Positions 32,762 to 43,114 of a stretch of DNA of 64,000 bases are shown piece by piece. A model generated the notes under the pieces. The model was given only the letters and a program-made list of their open reading frames with translations. It searched no databases and was not told the DNA's origin. The stretch comes from Nocardioides sp. dk884. GTDB lineage: Bacteria; Actinomycetota; Actinomycetes; Propionibacteriales; Nocardioidaceae. The position numbers were made by a program, and so were the translations under genes. The stretch spans positions 2,579,501-2,643,500 of the forward strand of contig NZ_CP045649.1 of assembly GCF_009557055.1 (NCBI RefSeq). Direction: 5' to 3'. Numbering within the stretch: the first letter of the stretch is position 1; each line of letters begins with the position of its first letter.

Positions 32762-34380
32762 GCGCCGCCGATCCCCTCGAGACCGACCCCACCCGCGTCG
32801 ACGCGGTCGTCGTCGGTGCCGGCTTCGCCGGCCTCTACGCGCTGCACCGCCTGCGCGGACAGGGCCTGTCGGTGCGTGTCGTCGAGGCGGGCTCAGACGT
32901 CGGCGGGACCTGGTACTGGAACCGCTACCCGGGCGCCCGCTGCGACATCGAGAGCGTCTTCTACTCCTACAGCTTCGACGCCGACCTGGCCCGGGAGTGG
33001 GAGTGGTCGGAGCGCTACGCCGCGCAGCCCGAGATCCTCGCCTACCTCCAGCACGTCCCGGACCGCTTCGACCTGCGTCGCGACATCACCCTGGACACCC
33101 GCGTGGTCTCGGCCCACCTCGACGAGCCGGCCGGCCGCTGGACGGTCACGACGGACGCCGGCGAGCGCCTCTCGGCGACCTATCTCGTGCTCGCGGTGGG
33201 GCTGCTCTCCAGCACCAACCTGCCTCAGATCGAGGGCCGCGGGGAGTTCGCCGGACGCACGTTCCACACCGGCGCGTGGCCGCACGAGCCGGTCGACTTC
33301 AGCGGACGCCGTGTCGGCGTCATCGGCACCGGCTCCTCCGGCATCCAGCTGATCCCGCTGGTGGCCGACCAGGCCGAGCACCTGACGGTCTTCCAGCGCA
33401 CGCCCAACTTCAGCCTCCCCGCCAAGAACGGCGCGCCGGACCCCGAGACGGTGGCGCGGCTGCGCGAGGACCACGAGAGCGTGAAGCAGGAGCTGCGCAC
33501 CTCGTCGTACGGCATCCTGCTCGAGCCGCCGACCCAGAGCGCCCTGGAGGTGCCCGAGGAGGAGCGCGAGGAGAAGTACCGCCGGCGCTGGGAGGAGGGC
33601 ACGCTCACCGGGATCCTGCAGGCCTACAACGACCTGGTCCGCAACGAGGAGTCCAACCACACCGCCGCGGAGTTCGTGCGCCGCAAGATCGCGGAGTTGG
33701 TGCACGACCCGCAGGTGGCCGAGGACCTCACCCCGCGCGGCTACGCCTACGGCACCAAGCGGCCCTGCCTGGACACCGGCTACTACGCGACGTTCAACCG
33801 TGACGACGTCACGCTGGTGAACCTGCGCCGCACCCCCATCGAGCGGATCACCCGCACCGGGGTGGTCGTGGACGGCGTGGAGCACGAGCTCGACGACCTC
33901 GTCTACGCCACCGGGTACGACGCGATGACCGGCCCGCTGCTGGCCATCGACATCCGCGGGCGCGACGGGGGCAGCCTGCGCGAGGCGTGGAGCGACGGCC
34001 CGCACAGCTATCTGGGGGTCGCGGTGTCCGGCTTCCCGAACATGTTCACGCTCACCGGGCCCGGCAGCCCCTCGGCGCTGAGCAACGCGGTCGTCTCGAT
34101 CGAGCAGCACGTCGAGTGGGTGGCCGACCTGATCGCGCACCTGCGCGCGCAGGGCACGCCGCTGGTGGAGGCCGACGAGGGCGCGCAGAAGGAGTGGACC
34201 GAGCACGTGCAGCTCGCCGGGAACGCCACGCTCTACCCGCGCACCGACTCCTGGTACATGGGCGCCAACGTCCCGGGCAAGCCGCGGGTGTTCCTGCCCT
34301 ACATCGGCGGGGTGGGCAACTACCGGGCCCACTGCGACCGCGTCGCCCGCGACGGCTACCCCGGGCTGCTGATCGGCTGA
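32758..34380 (+). CDS. Baeyer-Villiger-type flavin monooxygenase 2
   Basis: A 540-residue FAD/NADPH ketone monooxygenase. GAGFAG (FAD) is at residues 20-25, the fingerprint FAGRTFHTGAWP at 164-175 is canonical with His170, GTGSSG (NADPH) is at 190-195, and GTWYWNRYPGARCD and ATGYDAMTG are also present. It should convert a ketone to an ester or lactone, handed to the co-translated hydrolase 2. Relative to monooxygenase 1 it has a different central segment (about 255-315), which shapes the substrate pocket in this family. It ends the plus-strand operon at a strong terminator. Confidence 0.93.
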   Translation: MSAADPLETDPTRVDAVVVGAGFAGLYALHRLRGQGLSVRVVEAGSDVGGTWYWNRYPGARCDIESVFYSYSFDADLAREWEWSERYAAQPEILAYLQHVPDRFDLRRDITLDTRVVSAHLDEPAGRWTVTTDAGERLSATYLVLAVGLLSSTNLPQIEGRGEFAGRTFHTGAWPHEPVDFSGRRVGVIGTGSSGIQLIPLVADQAEHLTVFQRTPNFSLPAKNGAPDPETVARLREDHESVKQELRTSSYGILLEPPTQSALEVPEEEREEKYRRRWEEGTLTGILQAYNDLVRNEESNHTAAEFVRRKIAELVHDPQVAEDLTPRGYAYGTKRPCLDTGYYATFNRDDVTLVNLRRTPIERITRTGVVVDGVEHELDDLVYATGYDAMTGPLLAIDIRGRDGGSLREAWSDGPHSYLGVAVSGFPNMFTLTGPGSPSALSNAVVSIEQHVEWVADLIAHLRAQGTPLVEADEGAQKEWTEHVQLAGNATLYPRTDSWYMGANVPGKPRVFLPYIGGVGNYRAHCDRVARDGYPGLLIG

Positions 34381-34398
34381 TCGCACGGCGCACGCGAC

Positions 34399-34430
34399 AA
34401 GCGCCCGCCCCGTCACCGGGGCGGGCGCTT
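34399..34430. terminator. Strong bidirectional terminator
   Basis: A perfect 14-bp stem (34399-34412 with 34417-34430) and TCAC loop, beginning AAGCGCCC and ending GGGCGCTT. It starts 18 bases after monooxygenase 2 and ends 17 bases before the stop of the convergent binding-protein gene, so it can serve both. Confidence 0.92.
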
Positions 34431-34447
34431 CGACGTGTGCGGCGGGC

Positions 34448-36067
34448 TCAGCCCAACCAGGCCTCGTCGAGCAGGACGATGGAGTTGGCGGCGCCCTTGA
34501 CGCCGTGCACCTCGTCGCTCCAGGCGGTCAGCTCGGCCATCGGCATCCAGGCCAGGAACGGCACGCTGTCGTTCCAGGCCTTCTGGATCTTCACGACCGC
34601 GGCCTTCTGGGCCTCCTCGTCGGCGGCCCCCTGGAACTCCTCCAGCGCGGCGTCCATCTCGGGCGTGGTCGGCATGCCGTAGGTCTGGGTGCCGGTGCTG
34701 TGCAGGGAGGCGTAGAGCTTGGAGAACGGGTCGCCCTCTCGGTAGTTGATCCCCCAGCCGGCCAGGTCGTAGTCACGCTCCGCGGCCAGGCGGGTGATGA
34801 GGTCGGTCACGGTCGGGACCATCTCGATCTCGACCTCGAAGCCCACTGCCTCCAGGCTCGCCTTGACGACCTGCGCGGTGTCGCGGGCCGCCGAGGTCTG
34901 GGCGTCGAGGTAGGTGATCGCGCCGTCGTAACCGTCAGCCTTGGCCTCCTCGAGCAGCTCGCGCGCGGCGTCCTGGTCGGGCTCGATACCGGTCATCTCC
35001 TCGGAGTACCAGCGGGAGTACTCCGGGAAGAGCAGCGTGCTGGCCATGCCGTGCCCGTCGTACACGCGCTGGCGCACCAGGTCGGGAGCGAGCGCCAGCT
35101 GGATCGCCTGGCGCACGCGGACGTCGGCGCCCGGTCGGCCCTCCATGCCATTGATCAGCGCGGTGTCGCTGACCGCGACCAGGTTGGAGTAGCCACGGGT
35201 GCCATCCTCGAGGACGGCATCCACCACGTCAGGGTCGCGGAAGAACGCCAGGTCGAGGCTTCCGTTGTTGAAGGAGTCCTCGACCGTGGCCTGATCGCCA
35301 AGGTAGACGAAGCGGACCTCGTCGAGGTGGGCCCGGCCGTTCCAGTAGTCCTCGTTGGCCTCGACCAGCACCTCCTCGGCGGGACGCTGGTGGACGAGGG
35401 TGAACGGGCCGGCGCCGACGGGCTTGAAGCCCTCGCCGACCGGGCCGGAGGACTTGGCCACGATCATGCCGGGACCCGAGGCGAGCATCGCCGGGAACAT
35501 GGCCCACGGCTTGTTGAGCGAGTAGACGAGCGTGCGCTGGTCGGCGACCTCGATGCCGGCGACGTTGTCGTTCCACAGCGCCGCCTCCGGCGCCGGCGCC
35601 GCGGCGTACCGCTCCTGGCTGGCCTTGACCGCCGCGGCGTCCAGCGGCGTGCCGTCGGAGAAGCTCACCCCGTCGCGCAGGGTCAGCGTCCACTCGGTGT
35701 TGTCACCGTTGGCCTCGATCGCCTCCGCGAGCTGCGGGACGAACTCCCGGGTGTCGGTGTCGTAGCGCAGCAGCACGTCATAGAGGGCCGCCATCTCGGC
35801 GCCGCCCGTGGTCACCGCGGCGATGGAGACCGCCGGGTCGAGGCTGCGGGGCTCGGAGTACAACGCATAGCTGATCTGGCCCCCGGTCTTCGGTTCGCCA
35901 CCGGCGTCCTCCCCGCCGACCATGCCCTCGGTGTACTCGAACCGACCCCCGGCCTCGGTGTCACCACCGCCGCCGTCGTCCGAGCTGTCGCTCGCACAGC
36001 CAGCCACCAGTGCCAGGGCCGCCACCAGCACCACTGCGGGCCGCAGCGCGTTCCTGCGTCGCTTCAT
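34448..36067 (-). CDS. ABC transporter substrate-binding lipoprotein (family 5)
   Basis: The 539-residue protein starts with a basic MKRRR, a hydrophobic stretch and the lipobox LVAGC (Cys24), so it is an exported lipoprotein. A Gly/Asp/Ser-rich linker follows, then the SBP_bac_5 fold (GGQISYALYSEPRSLDPA, WTLTLRDGVSFSDGTPLDA, PVGAGPFTL, VRQAIQLALAPDLV). Family 5 proteins bind peptides, nickel or other small solutes. No permease or ATPase genes are adjacent, so it must use a transporter encoded elsewhere or act as a sensor or scavenger. AGGAGG precedes the ATG at 36067. Its upstream region has copy 3 of the 23-bp element, linking it to the catabolic regulon. Confidence 0.9.
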   Translation of the reverse strand: MKRRRNALRPAVVLVAALALVAGCASDSSDDGGGGDTEAGGRFEYTEGMVGGEDAGGEPKTGGQISYALYSEPRSLDPAVSIAAVTTGGAEMAALYDVLLRYDTDTREFVPQLAEAIEANGDNTEWTLTLRDGVSFSDGTPLDAAAVKASQERYAAAPAPEAALWNDNVAGIEVADQRTLVYSLNKPWAMFPAMLASGPGMIVAKSSGPVGEGFKPVGAGPFTLVHQRPAEEVLVEANEDYWNGRAHLDEVRFVYLGDQATVEDSFNNGSLDLAFFRDPDVVDAVLEDGTRGYSNLVAVSDTALINGMEGRPGADVRVRQAIQLALAPDLVRQRVYDGHGMASTLLFPEYSRWYSEEMTGIEPDQDAARELLEEAKADGYDGAITYLDAQTSAARDTAQVVKASLEAVGFEVEIEMVPTVTDLITRLAAERDYDLAGWGINYREGDPFSKLYASLHSTGTQTYGMPTTPEMDAALEEFQGAADEEAQKAAVVKIQKAWNDSVPFLAWMPMAELTAWSDEVHGVKGAANSIVLLDEAWLG

Positions 36068-36118
36068 CGCATCCTCCTGGTCGAGCAGCCCCATCTGGAA
36101 GGGGTCGCCAGATCTTGG

Positions 36119-36141
36119 ACCATATCGATTAGGAATAGTGC
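36119..36141 (+). promoter_or_regulatory. Shared 23-bp element, copy 3
   Basis: TAGGAATAGTGC at 36130-36141 with the left half ACCATA at 36119-36124, spaced as in the other copies. It lies 51 bases upstream of the binding-protein ATG. The orientation relative to the gene is reversed compared with the other three copies, and no -35 fits in that orientation, so here it may act only as an operator. Confidence 0.6.
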
Positions 36142-36184
36142 GGGCAAGCATGTAGCGACTAGTTACTCCATCTGCGAGCGGAGG

Positions 36185-37908
<1,724 letters not shown>

Positions 37909-37912
<4 letters not shown>

Positions 37913-38352
37913 CCCTCGTCCTCCGGTCGGTAGCGCAGCAGCGTGACGCCGCTGTCGGGGTCGTCGTGGAACACCGGCGCGACGCGCATGCCGACCCGCA
38001 GGTCGGCCGGGTCGACGTCGACCAGCTCGGTGCTCACCCGTGGGCCCTCGTCCCACTCCACGACGGCGAGCAGCTGCGGCACCGCGTCGGCCCAGGGCGG
38101 GGCGGTCGGGCGCTGCGCCACCGTGAAGGTGTGCAGGGTCCCGCGGCCCGAGATCTCACGCCACTCCAGGTCGTCGGCGAGCGTGCCCGGCGCCAGGAGA
38201 CGGGGGTAGAACACCCACTGCTGCCCGGAAGGCGAGAACTGGATCCGGATCCGGTGCTCGCGCAGGGCGTCCCAGTAGGGCTGGGAGACCGGCGTCGGCT
38301 CGGGCAGCGGGCGCGGCTCGGCCGGCGCGGTCCCGGCGGGTGTCTGGGTCAT
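37909..38352 (-). CDS. DUF35 OB-fold protein without zinc-ribbon cysteines
   Basis: The 147-residue protein has the DUF35 arrangement: an N-terminal helix (YWDALREHRIRIQF), the rubredoxin-like ribbon region, and an OB fold (GTLHTFTVAQRP, LAVVEWDEGPRV, VGMRVAPVF). The ribbon normally holds four cysteines, but here FSPSGQQWVFYPR occupies the site and the whole protein has no cysteine, so it cannot bind zinc in the usual way. DUF35 proteins partner thiolase-fold enzymes, as in the Ltp2-ChsH2 aldolase, where the DUF35 domain is required for activity. The neighbouring gene, three bases upstream, encodes just such a thiolase-fold protein. Confidence 0.85.
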
Positions 38353-38355
38353 CGC

Positions 38356-39561
38356 TCACTCCCCCTGCAGGAGCAGGGCGACCTGCTCGCTCATGATGCC
38401 GCCGTTGCCGGTGACGAACGCCGTGTGGCAGTCCGCGACCTGGGCCTGGTCCGCGCGTCCCATCACCTGGCGCGCGGCGTCGACGACGTGGTGCATGCCG
38501 CCGGCCATGCCGGCCTGGCCGAAGGACAGCTGGCCGCCGGCGGTGTTGACCGGCAGGTCGCCGCGGAAGGTGAGGTCGTGCTCGGTCACCCACTGCATGC
38601 CCTTGCCCTTGGGGCAGAACCCGGCATCCTCCAGGCTCATCAGCACCGTGATCGTGTAGCAGTCGTAGATCGAGGCCATGTCGACGTCGGCGCGCTCGAG
38701 CCCGGCCATCGCGAACGCCCGATCCGCGGCACGGGCGATCGGGGTGCGCACCAGGTCCTCGGCGTACGTCGGGGTCTTGAACGCCACGTGCTCGCCGAAG
38801 CCCGTGATCCGCACCGGGCGGTTGCGCGAGCGCCGGGCGAGGTCGGCGTTGGCCACCAGCACCGCGGCACCGCCCTGCACCCGCATCACCACCTCGAGCA
38901 TGTGGATCGGGTCGGCGATGACCGGGCTGGCGAGCACGTCCTCGACGGTGAGCGGCTTGCCGTGGAAGACAGCACCCGGGTGAGCCGCGGCGTTGGTCCG
39001 CTGATCGACTGCGATCTTGGCGGTGGCACGCGGGTCGTAGCCGAACTCGGCGGCGTAGCGCTGCGCGATCTGCGCGTACGGCGCGTTCTGCCCGACGTTG
39101 CCGTAGGGGATCTCGAACTCGGCCTGGGGCGAGCCGTACTTGCCGCTGGACGCGCCGTACCAGGGCGGGGTCGCGGGGGCCCCCGCGCGCGTCGAGCGCG
39201 GCAGGATCATCGAGCCCGGGACGACGCACAGCACCGCGTCGCAGATGCCGAGCTCGACCGCGGCCGCCGCACGCCAGACCATGCCCGCGGACGTCGCGCC
39301 GCCGAGGTCGACGCGCTCGCCGAAGTCGAGCGGCAGGCCGAGGTACTCCGAGAGCGTCGCGGGCGCGAACATGTCGGACTCCTGCACCCCGTGGGTGACC
39401 AGGCCGTTGACCACCGACGCGGGCAGCCCGGCGTCGTCGAGCACCATCCGGGCCAGCCGGGCGTACTGGTCGAGGCTGAACATCGCGGGACCGCTCTGCT
39501 TCTTCTCCGCGGGCAGCTCGGCGATGCCGACGATCGCGGCCTCGCCGCGCAGCCCGCTCAC
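38356..39561 (-). CDS. Thiolase-fold protein (Ltp2/SCP-x-like), probable aldolase
   Basis: The 401-residue product has the thiolase fold without its catalytic residues. The region that holds the nucleophilic Cys reads GGATSAGM (87-94), the usual GHP histidine motif reads GQAGMAGG, and the C-terminal Cys-Gly-Gly region reads GNGGIMSEQ. This is the pattern of the Ltp2/lipid-transfer group, whose members pair with DUF35 and perform retro-aldol cleavage of 3-hydroxyacyl-CoA rather than thiolysis. YDCYTITVLM, near residue 310, supplies tyrosines as in that group. I therefore favour a retro-aldolase over a thiolase. The GTG start overlaps the hydratase stop (GTGA). Confidence 0.82.
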   Translation of the reverse strand: MSGLRGEAAIVGIAELPAEKKQSGPAMFSLDQYARLARMVLDDAGLPASVVNGLVTHGVQESDMFAPATLSEYLGLPLDFGERVDLGGATSAGMVWRAAAAVELGICDAVLCVVPGSMILPRSTRAGAPATPPWYGASSGKYGSPQAEFEIPYGNVGQNAPYAQIAQRYAAEFGYDPRATAKIAVDQRTNAAAHPGAVFHGKPLTVEDVLASPVIADPIHMLEVVMRVQGGAAVLVANADLARRSRNRPVRITGFGEHVAFKTPTYAEDLVRTPIARAADRAFAMAGLERADVDMASIYDCYTITVLMSLEDAGFCPKGKGMQWVTEHDLTFRGDLPVNTAGGQLSFGQAGMAGGMHHVVDAARQVMGRADQAQVADCHTAFVTGNGGIMSEQVALLLQGE

Positions 39562-40037
39562 GCGCCACTCCCGCGCAGCGGCAGGGACACGGTGGCACTG
39601 CCCGGCATCAAGACGTCCTCGCCGCGGCGACCGGCGAGCTCGAGCTCGACGAGGCCGCGGCCGTCCTCGACCCGGGTCGCGGTGACCCGACCGCCGAACG
39701 TGAGCGTCTGGCCGGGGAACGCGACGGCCCGGTTCTGCGCGGCGAACCTCACCAGCCGCCCGGCGCCGCCGATCCAGTCGGTGACCGCGCGGGCCAGGAG
39801 CGCGGACTGCAACGGCCCCTGGACCAGCACGTCGTCGTAGCCCTCGCGCTCGCGTGCCCAGTCCTTGTCGTAGTGGATGCGGTGCCCGTTGTAGGTCGCG
39901 GCGCTGAAGAAGAACATCTGGGTCTCGTCGACCACGACCTCCAGGGCCGGGACCTCGTCGCCCACGGCGACGTCCTCGACGTGCAGCTGACCTGCACCCG
40001 CTCCGGTGCTCGGGCTGTCGCTCACGCTGGTGCTCAC
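39558..40037 (-). CDS. MaoC/HTD2-like hydratase subunit
   Basis: A 159-residue single hot-dog protein. The motif ATYNGHRIHYDKDWA corresponds to the hydratase-2 signature, retaining the catalytic His but with Asn in place of the usual Asp. That form is common in the HTD2/mesaconyl-CoA hydratase group, where a partner subunit completes the site. It likely hydrates an enoyl-CoA to the 3-hydroxyacyl-CoA used by the aldolase. GAGGAG is at seven bases before GTG 40037. The neighbouring FAS1-like gene (11 bases upstream) encodes the probable second subunit, analogous to ChsH1-ChsH2. Confidence 0.82.
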   Translation of the reverse strand: MSTSVSDSPSTGAGAGQLHVEDVAVGDEVPALEVVVDETQMFFFSAATYNGHRIHYDKDWAREREGYDDVLVQGPLQSALLARAVTDWIGGAGRLVRFAAQNRAVAFPGQTLTFGGRVTATRVEDGRGLVELELAGRRGEDVLMPGSATVSLPLRGSGA

Positions 40038-40048
40038 TCCTGTGCTCC

Positions 40049-40573
40049 TCACGGGCGCGCGATCATCGAGGTGGTGGCCTCGGCCACCAGCTCGTTGCGC
40101 TGGTCGGTGTAGGTCGTGCGCCAGGTGACGAGCACGAACGGGCCGCTGCGACCCTGCTTCTGCACGATCGACTCCACCCGGCGCTCCATCGTCACGACGT
40201 CGCCGTGCCCGCAGTAGCGGTGGAACGTCGTGCTCTCCCCGCCGGCCATCCGCCGCGGGGCGTCCGGGAACGCCAGGTCGCCGGACGAGGCCCCGGAGGA
40301 GCCGTCGGCTCGCAGCCGCTCGAGCGGGGTGACACCCAGGACGGCGTACTGGAGGTAGAGCGGGGGTGCGACCACGTCGTCGTAGCCGTGCGCGCGGGCA
40401 TGGTCGGCGTCGAACCACAGCGGGTTGTCCTCCCCCACCGCGACCGCCCACCGCTGCCAGTCGCGGCGCACGACCTCGCCGCTCGCGCGGGCCACCACCT
40501 GGCCCACCTGGGCCGCGGCCTCGGGCGGGACCAGGTCCGGCACCTGCCCGGGCTTCTCCGTCTGCTGGGTCAT
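40049..40573 (-). CDS. FAS1-like dehydratase (MaoC N-terminal-type) subunit
   Basis: The 174-residue hot-dog protein has the FAS1-like layout: an early substrate-side motif VGEDNPLWFDADHARAHGYD followed by VVAPPLYLQ, and a late strand GDVVTMERRVESI. It keeps the Asp-x-Asn-Pro part of the hydratase signature but has Trp where the catalytic His should be, so it is complementary to the neighbouring subunit, which has the His but not the Asp. Together they would form one working heterodimeric enoyl-CoA hydratase. ATG at 40573; it lies ten bases after the CoA-transferase-like gene in the same operon. Confidence 0.82.
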   Translation of the reverse strand: MTQQTEKPGQVPDLVPPEAAAQVGQVVARASGEVVRRDWQRWAVAVGEDNPLWFDADHARAHGYDDVVAPPLYLQYAVLGVTPLERLRADGSSGASSGDLAFPDAPRRMAGGESTTFHRYCGHGDVVTMERRVESIVQKQGRSGPFVLVTWRTTYTDQRNELVAEATTSMIARP

Positions 40574-40583
40574 GCGTGTCCTC

Positions 40584-41891
40584 TCAGGCCAGCTGGTGGT
40601 CGGTCACCAGACCGCGGGCCACCAGGTCGTCGTACTCCTCCCGGGACCAGCCCAGGACGCTCAGGTAGACGTGCTCGTTGTCCTCGCCGAAGCCCGGCAC
40701 GGGCCGGCCGAAGGCGAGGTCCAGGTCGTCGCTGCGCCAGGGGTGGCCCGGATAGCGGTGGGTGCCGATCGCCGGGTGGCTGCGCTCGCGCCACCAGCCA
40801 CGGGCCTCGAGGTGGGCGTCGGTGAGCAGCTGCGGCTCGCTGACCACCTCCGCCGCGGGCACGCCGACACCCTGGAGGGTCGCGACCACGTCGTCGGCCT
40901 CGCGACCGGCGCACCAGTCGGCGAGGGCCGCGCGGATGTCCGCGCTTCGGCTGCGGCGCAGCTCGCCGTCGGCCTCTGCGTCCGGCAGCCGCGGGTCCTC
41001 CCCGAGCCCGGGAACGGTGCGCAGGGCCCGCCAGTCGCGGTCGTCGCGGACCGTCACGGCGACCCAGCGGTCGTCCCCGGCCACGCGTACGACGTCCTGC
41101 ACGGCCCACGGGTCGGCGTTGCCGAGCACCGCCGGGTCGCGGTGGTTGAGCTGGTGGTCGAGGAAGAGCTCGCCCACCTCCGCCATGACGTTCTCGGCCT
41201 GGGCGAACTCCACCAGGCCGCCGCGACCGGTGGTCTCGCGATCCCACAGCGCGGCCAGGACCGCGAACCCGACGCCGGCCGGAGCCGCCTCGTCCATGTG
41301 GTAGTTCTCGCCGGCCGAGTCGGGGTCCTCGCCCTCGTAGCCGTCCATCGCCGCGATGCCGACCAGGCTGTTGAAGTTCGGCCCGTAGCCCAGGTAGTCG
41401 CTCATCGGCCCGCTCATGCCGAGCGGCGGCATCCGGACCACCACCAGGCGCGGGTTCACCTCGAGCAGCCGCTCGTGGCCCAGCCCGAGCTTCTCCAGCA
41501 CGCCGTTGGAGTTGTTCTCCACCAGCACGTCGCTGACCCGCACCAGGTCGAGGAACGCACGGTGGCCCTCGGCGGTGTCGAGGTTCATGCAGGCCGACAG
41601 CTTGTTGCGCGCGTGCCAGTTGAACAGCGCCGAGCGGTCGTAGGGGCGGGCGCCGGGATCCTTGTCGGGGTAGGTGCCGCCGTGGTAGCCGGTCTTCTCG
41701 AAGGACGCCTTGGTGACCTTCGCCGAGACCTGGCGGCTCAGCCGGTCGTTGCCCTCCACCCGGATCACCTCCGCGCCGAGGTCGCCCAGCAGCGCGGTCG
41801 CCCCGGGCCCGGACCACACGACCGTCAGGTCGATGACGCGGATGCCGGACAGGGGCAGGTCGGACAGGGGCAGATCGGCACGCGTGCTCAT
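40584..41891 (-). CDS. CaiB/BaiF (class III) CoA-transferase family protein A
   Basis: A 435-residue family III protein: GIRVIDLTVVWSGPGATALLGDLGAEVIRVE is the N-terminal CoA-binding fold (in pieces, residues ~16-46), followed by LNLDTAEGHRAF-type and VLVENNSNGVLEKLGLG motifs. The Asp of the active-site region is present (YHMDEAAPAG, about residue 214). The family moves CoA between acids or, as alpha-methylacyl-CoA racemase, inverts a methyl branch. With the second family member next door it may form a heteromer. Racemase activity would fit an operon handling branched chains. ATG overlaps the stop of the next upstream gene (ATGA). Confidence 0.87.
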   Translation of the reverse strand: MSTRADLPLSDLPLSGIRVIDLTVVWSGPGATALLGDLGAEVIRVEGNDRLSRQVSAKVTKASFEKTGYHGGTYPDKDPGARPYDRSALFNWHARNKLSACMNLDTAEGHRAFLDLVRVSDVLVENNSNGVLEKLGLGHERLLEVNPRLVVVRMPPLGMSGPMSDYLGYGPNFNSLVGIAAMDGYEGEDPDSAGENYHMDEAAPAGVGFAVLAALWDRETTGRGGLVEFAQAENVMAEVGELFLDHQLNHRDPAVLGNADPWAVQDVVRVAGDDRWVAVTVRDDRDWRALRTVPGLGEDPRLPDAEADGELRRSRSADIRAALADWCAGREADDVVATLQGVGVPAAEVVSEPQLLTDAHLEARGWWRERSHPAIGTHRYPGHPWRSDDLDLAFGRPVPGFGEDNEHVYLSVLGWSREEYDDLVARGLVTDHQLA

Positions 41892-43114
41892 GCGAGCACC
41901 TCCTGGGTGGGCGCGGTGTCGCCAGCCTCGGCGCGCACCTCGGCGCCGTGCTGGTCCAGCAGCGGAGCAGGCGTGCGCAGGGCGTAGCCGCGCTCCATCC
42001 GCCACGGCGGGCCGGCGTACTCCAATCGGCCGGCCCGGGGGTGGTCGGCGGCGACGAACGCGCCGCGCTCGCGGAAGTGCGGGTGGGCCAGCACCTCGGA
42101 GACGGAGAGGTAGGCGGTCACCGGGATCCGCGCCGCCTCGGCCGCCTCCATCACCGCGATCTTCGGCCGCACCGCGATCCATCCCGCGACGTGGGCCAGG
42201 AACTCCTCGCGGTCCTCGCCGGCCACGGTCTGGCGGTCCAGGAACCGCTCGCGGAACGCGGGGTCCTCGGCGCCGACGAGGTGGACGAAGCGGTTCCAGA
42301 AGGCCTGGTTGGTCACGTAGACCATCACGAAGCCGTCGGCCGCCCGGAACGGCCCGGTGAAGGTGGCGCCGTGCCGGTGCGGGCTGCGCGCACCGCGGGG
42401 GGCAGTGATCCCGGAGTAGGACGCGGAGAGCAGGTACGACGCGCGCCGGTCGGCGCCCGCGAGCAGCACCTCCTGGCCGGAGACGTCGAGGGTCGCGCCG
42501 CGACCGGTGCGTCGGGCGCCGAGCACCGCGGCGAGCGTGGCCTGCCCGGCGCTGCGACCGACCGTGTAGTGCTCGAGCAGCCCGGGCTTGCGCAGCGGCG
42601 CGCGGTCCGCCTGCCCGGTGGCGTGCATGGGGCCACCGGCCGCCTGGAGCACCAGGCCGCTGGCCTCGTGGTCGCGCCGCGGACCGGTCTGGCCGAACGC
42701 GCTGATCCGGGTGAGCACCAGGCGGGGGTTGGCCGCGCGCAGGACGTCGGGCCCAAGGCCGAGCCGCTCGAGGTGGCCGGGGCGGAACGACTCCACGACC
42801 GCGTGGGCGTCGCGCACCAGGCCGAGCAGCAGCTCGCGGTCGACGGGATCGTGCAGGTCCAGGGCGACCGATCGCTTGTTGGTGTTGAGGTGCAGAAAGA
42901 GCGCGCTGCGCTCGGGGTCGGGACGGTCGTCGGGGAACGGGCCCCAGCGCCGGGTGAGGCTGCCCTCCCCGGGCTTCTCGACCTTGACGACGTCGGCACC
43001 GAAGTCGGCGAAGAGCTTGGTGGCGTATTCGCCCGCCACCCAGCGCGAGAGGTCGAGCACCCGCACCCCGGAGAGCACCTGCTTCGCTGGGTCGACCCCT
43101 GTCGTGTCAGCCAC
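41888..43114 (-). CDS. CaiB/BaiF family protein B, catalytic Asp not evident
   Basis: A 408-residue family III protein: VRVLDLSRWVAGEYATKLFADFGADVVKVE (in pieces), LFLHLNTNKRSVALDL and VVESFRPGHLERLGLG are typical. In the active-site region, where an Asp is expected just before the (T/S)-x-G segment, the sequence reads LLEHYTVGRSAG, with no Asp in place. It may be a structural partner for protein A, as in heteromeric CoA-transferases with one degenerate subunit. GTG at 43114 overlaps the acyl-CoA dehydrogenase stop by eight bases. Alternatively the protein may act alone with a different acid residue. Confidence 0.85.
   Translation of the reverse strand: MADTTGVDPAKQVLSGVRVLDLSRWVAGEYATKLFADFGADVVKVEKPGEGSLTRRWGPFPDDRPDPERSALFLHLNTNKRSVALDLHDPVDRELLLGLVRDAHAVVESFRPGHLERLGLGPDVLRAANPRLVLTRISAFGQTGPRRDHEASGLVLQAAGGPMHATGQADRAPLRKPGLLEHYTVGRSAGQATLAAVLGARRTGRGATLDVSGQEVLLAGADRRASYLLSASYSGITAPRGARSPHRHGATFTGPFRAADGFVMVYVTNQAFWNRFVHLVGAEDPAFRERFLDRQTVAGEDREEFLAHVAGWIAVRPKIAVMEAAEAARIPVTAYLSVSEVLAHPHFRERGAFVAADHPRAGRLEYAGPPWRMERGYALRTPAPLLDQHGAEVRAEAGDTAPTQEVLA

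Noticed and set aside
38356..39561. Annotation as an ordinary acetyl-CoA acetyltransferase
   Set aside because: The nucleophilic Cys, the GHP histidine and the C-terminal Cys are all replaced; a Ltp2-like aldolase role fits better with the DUF35 neighbour.
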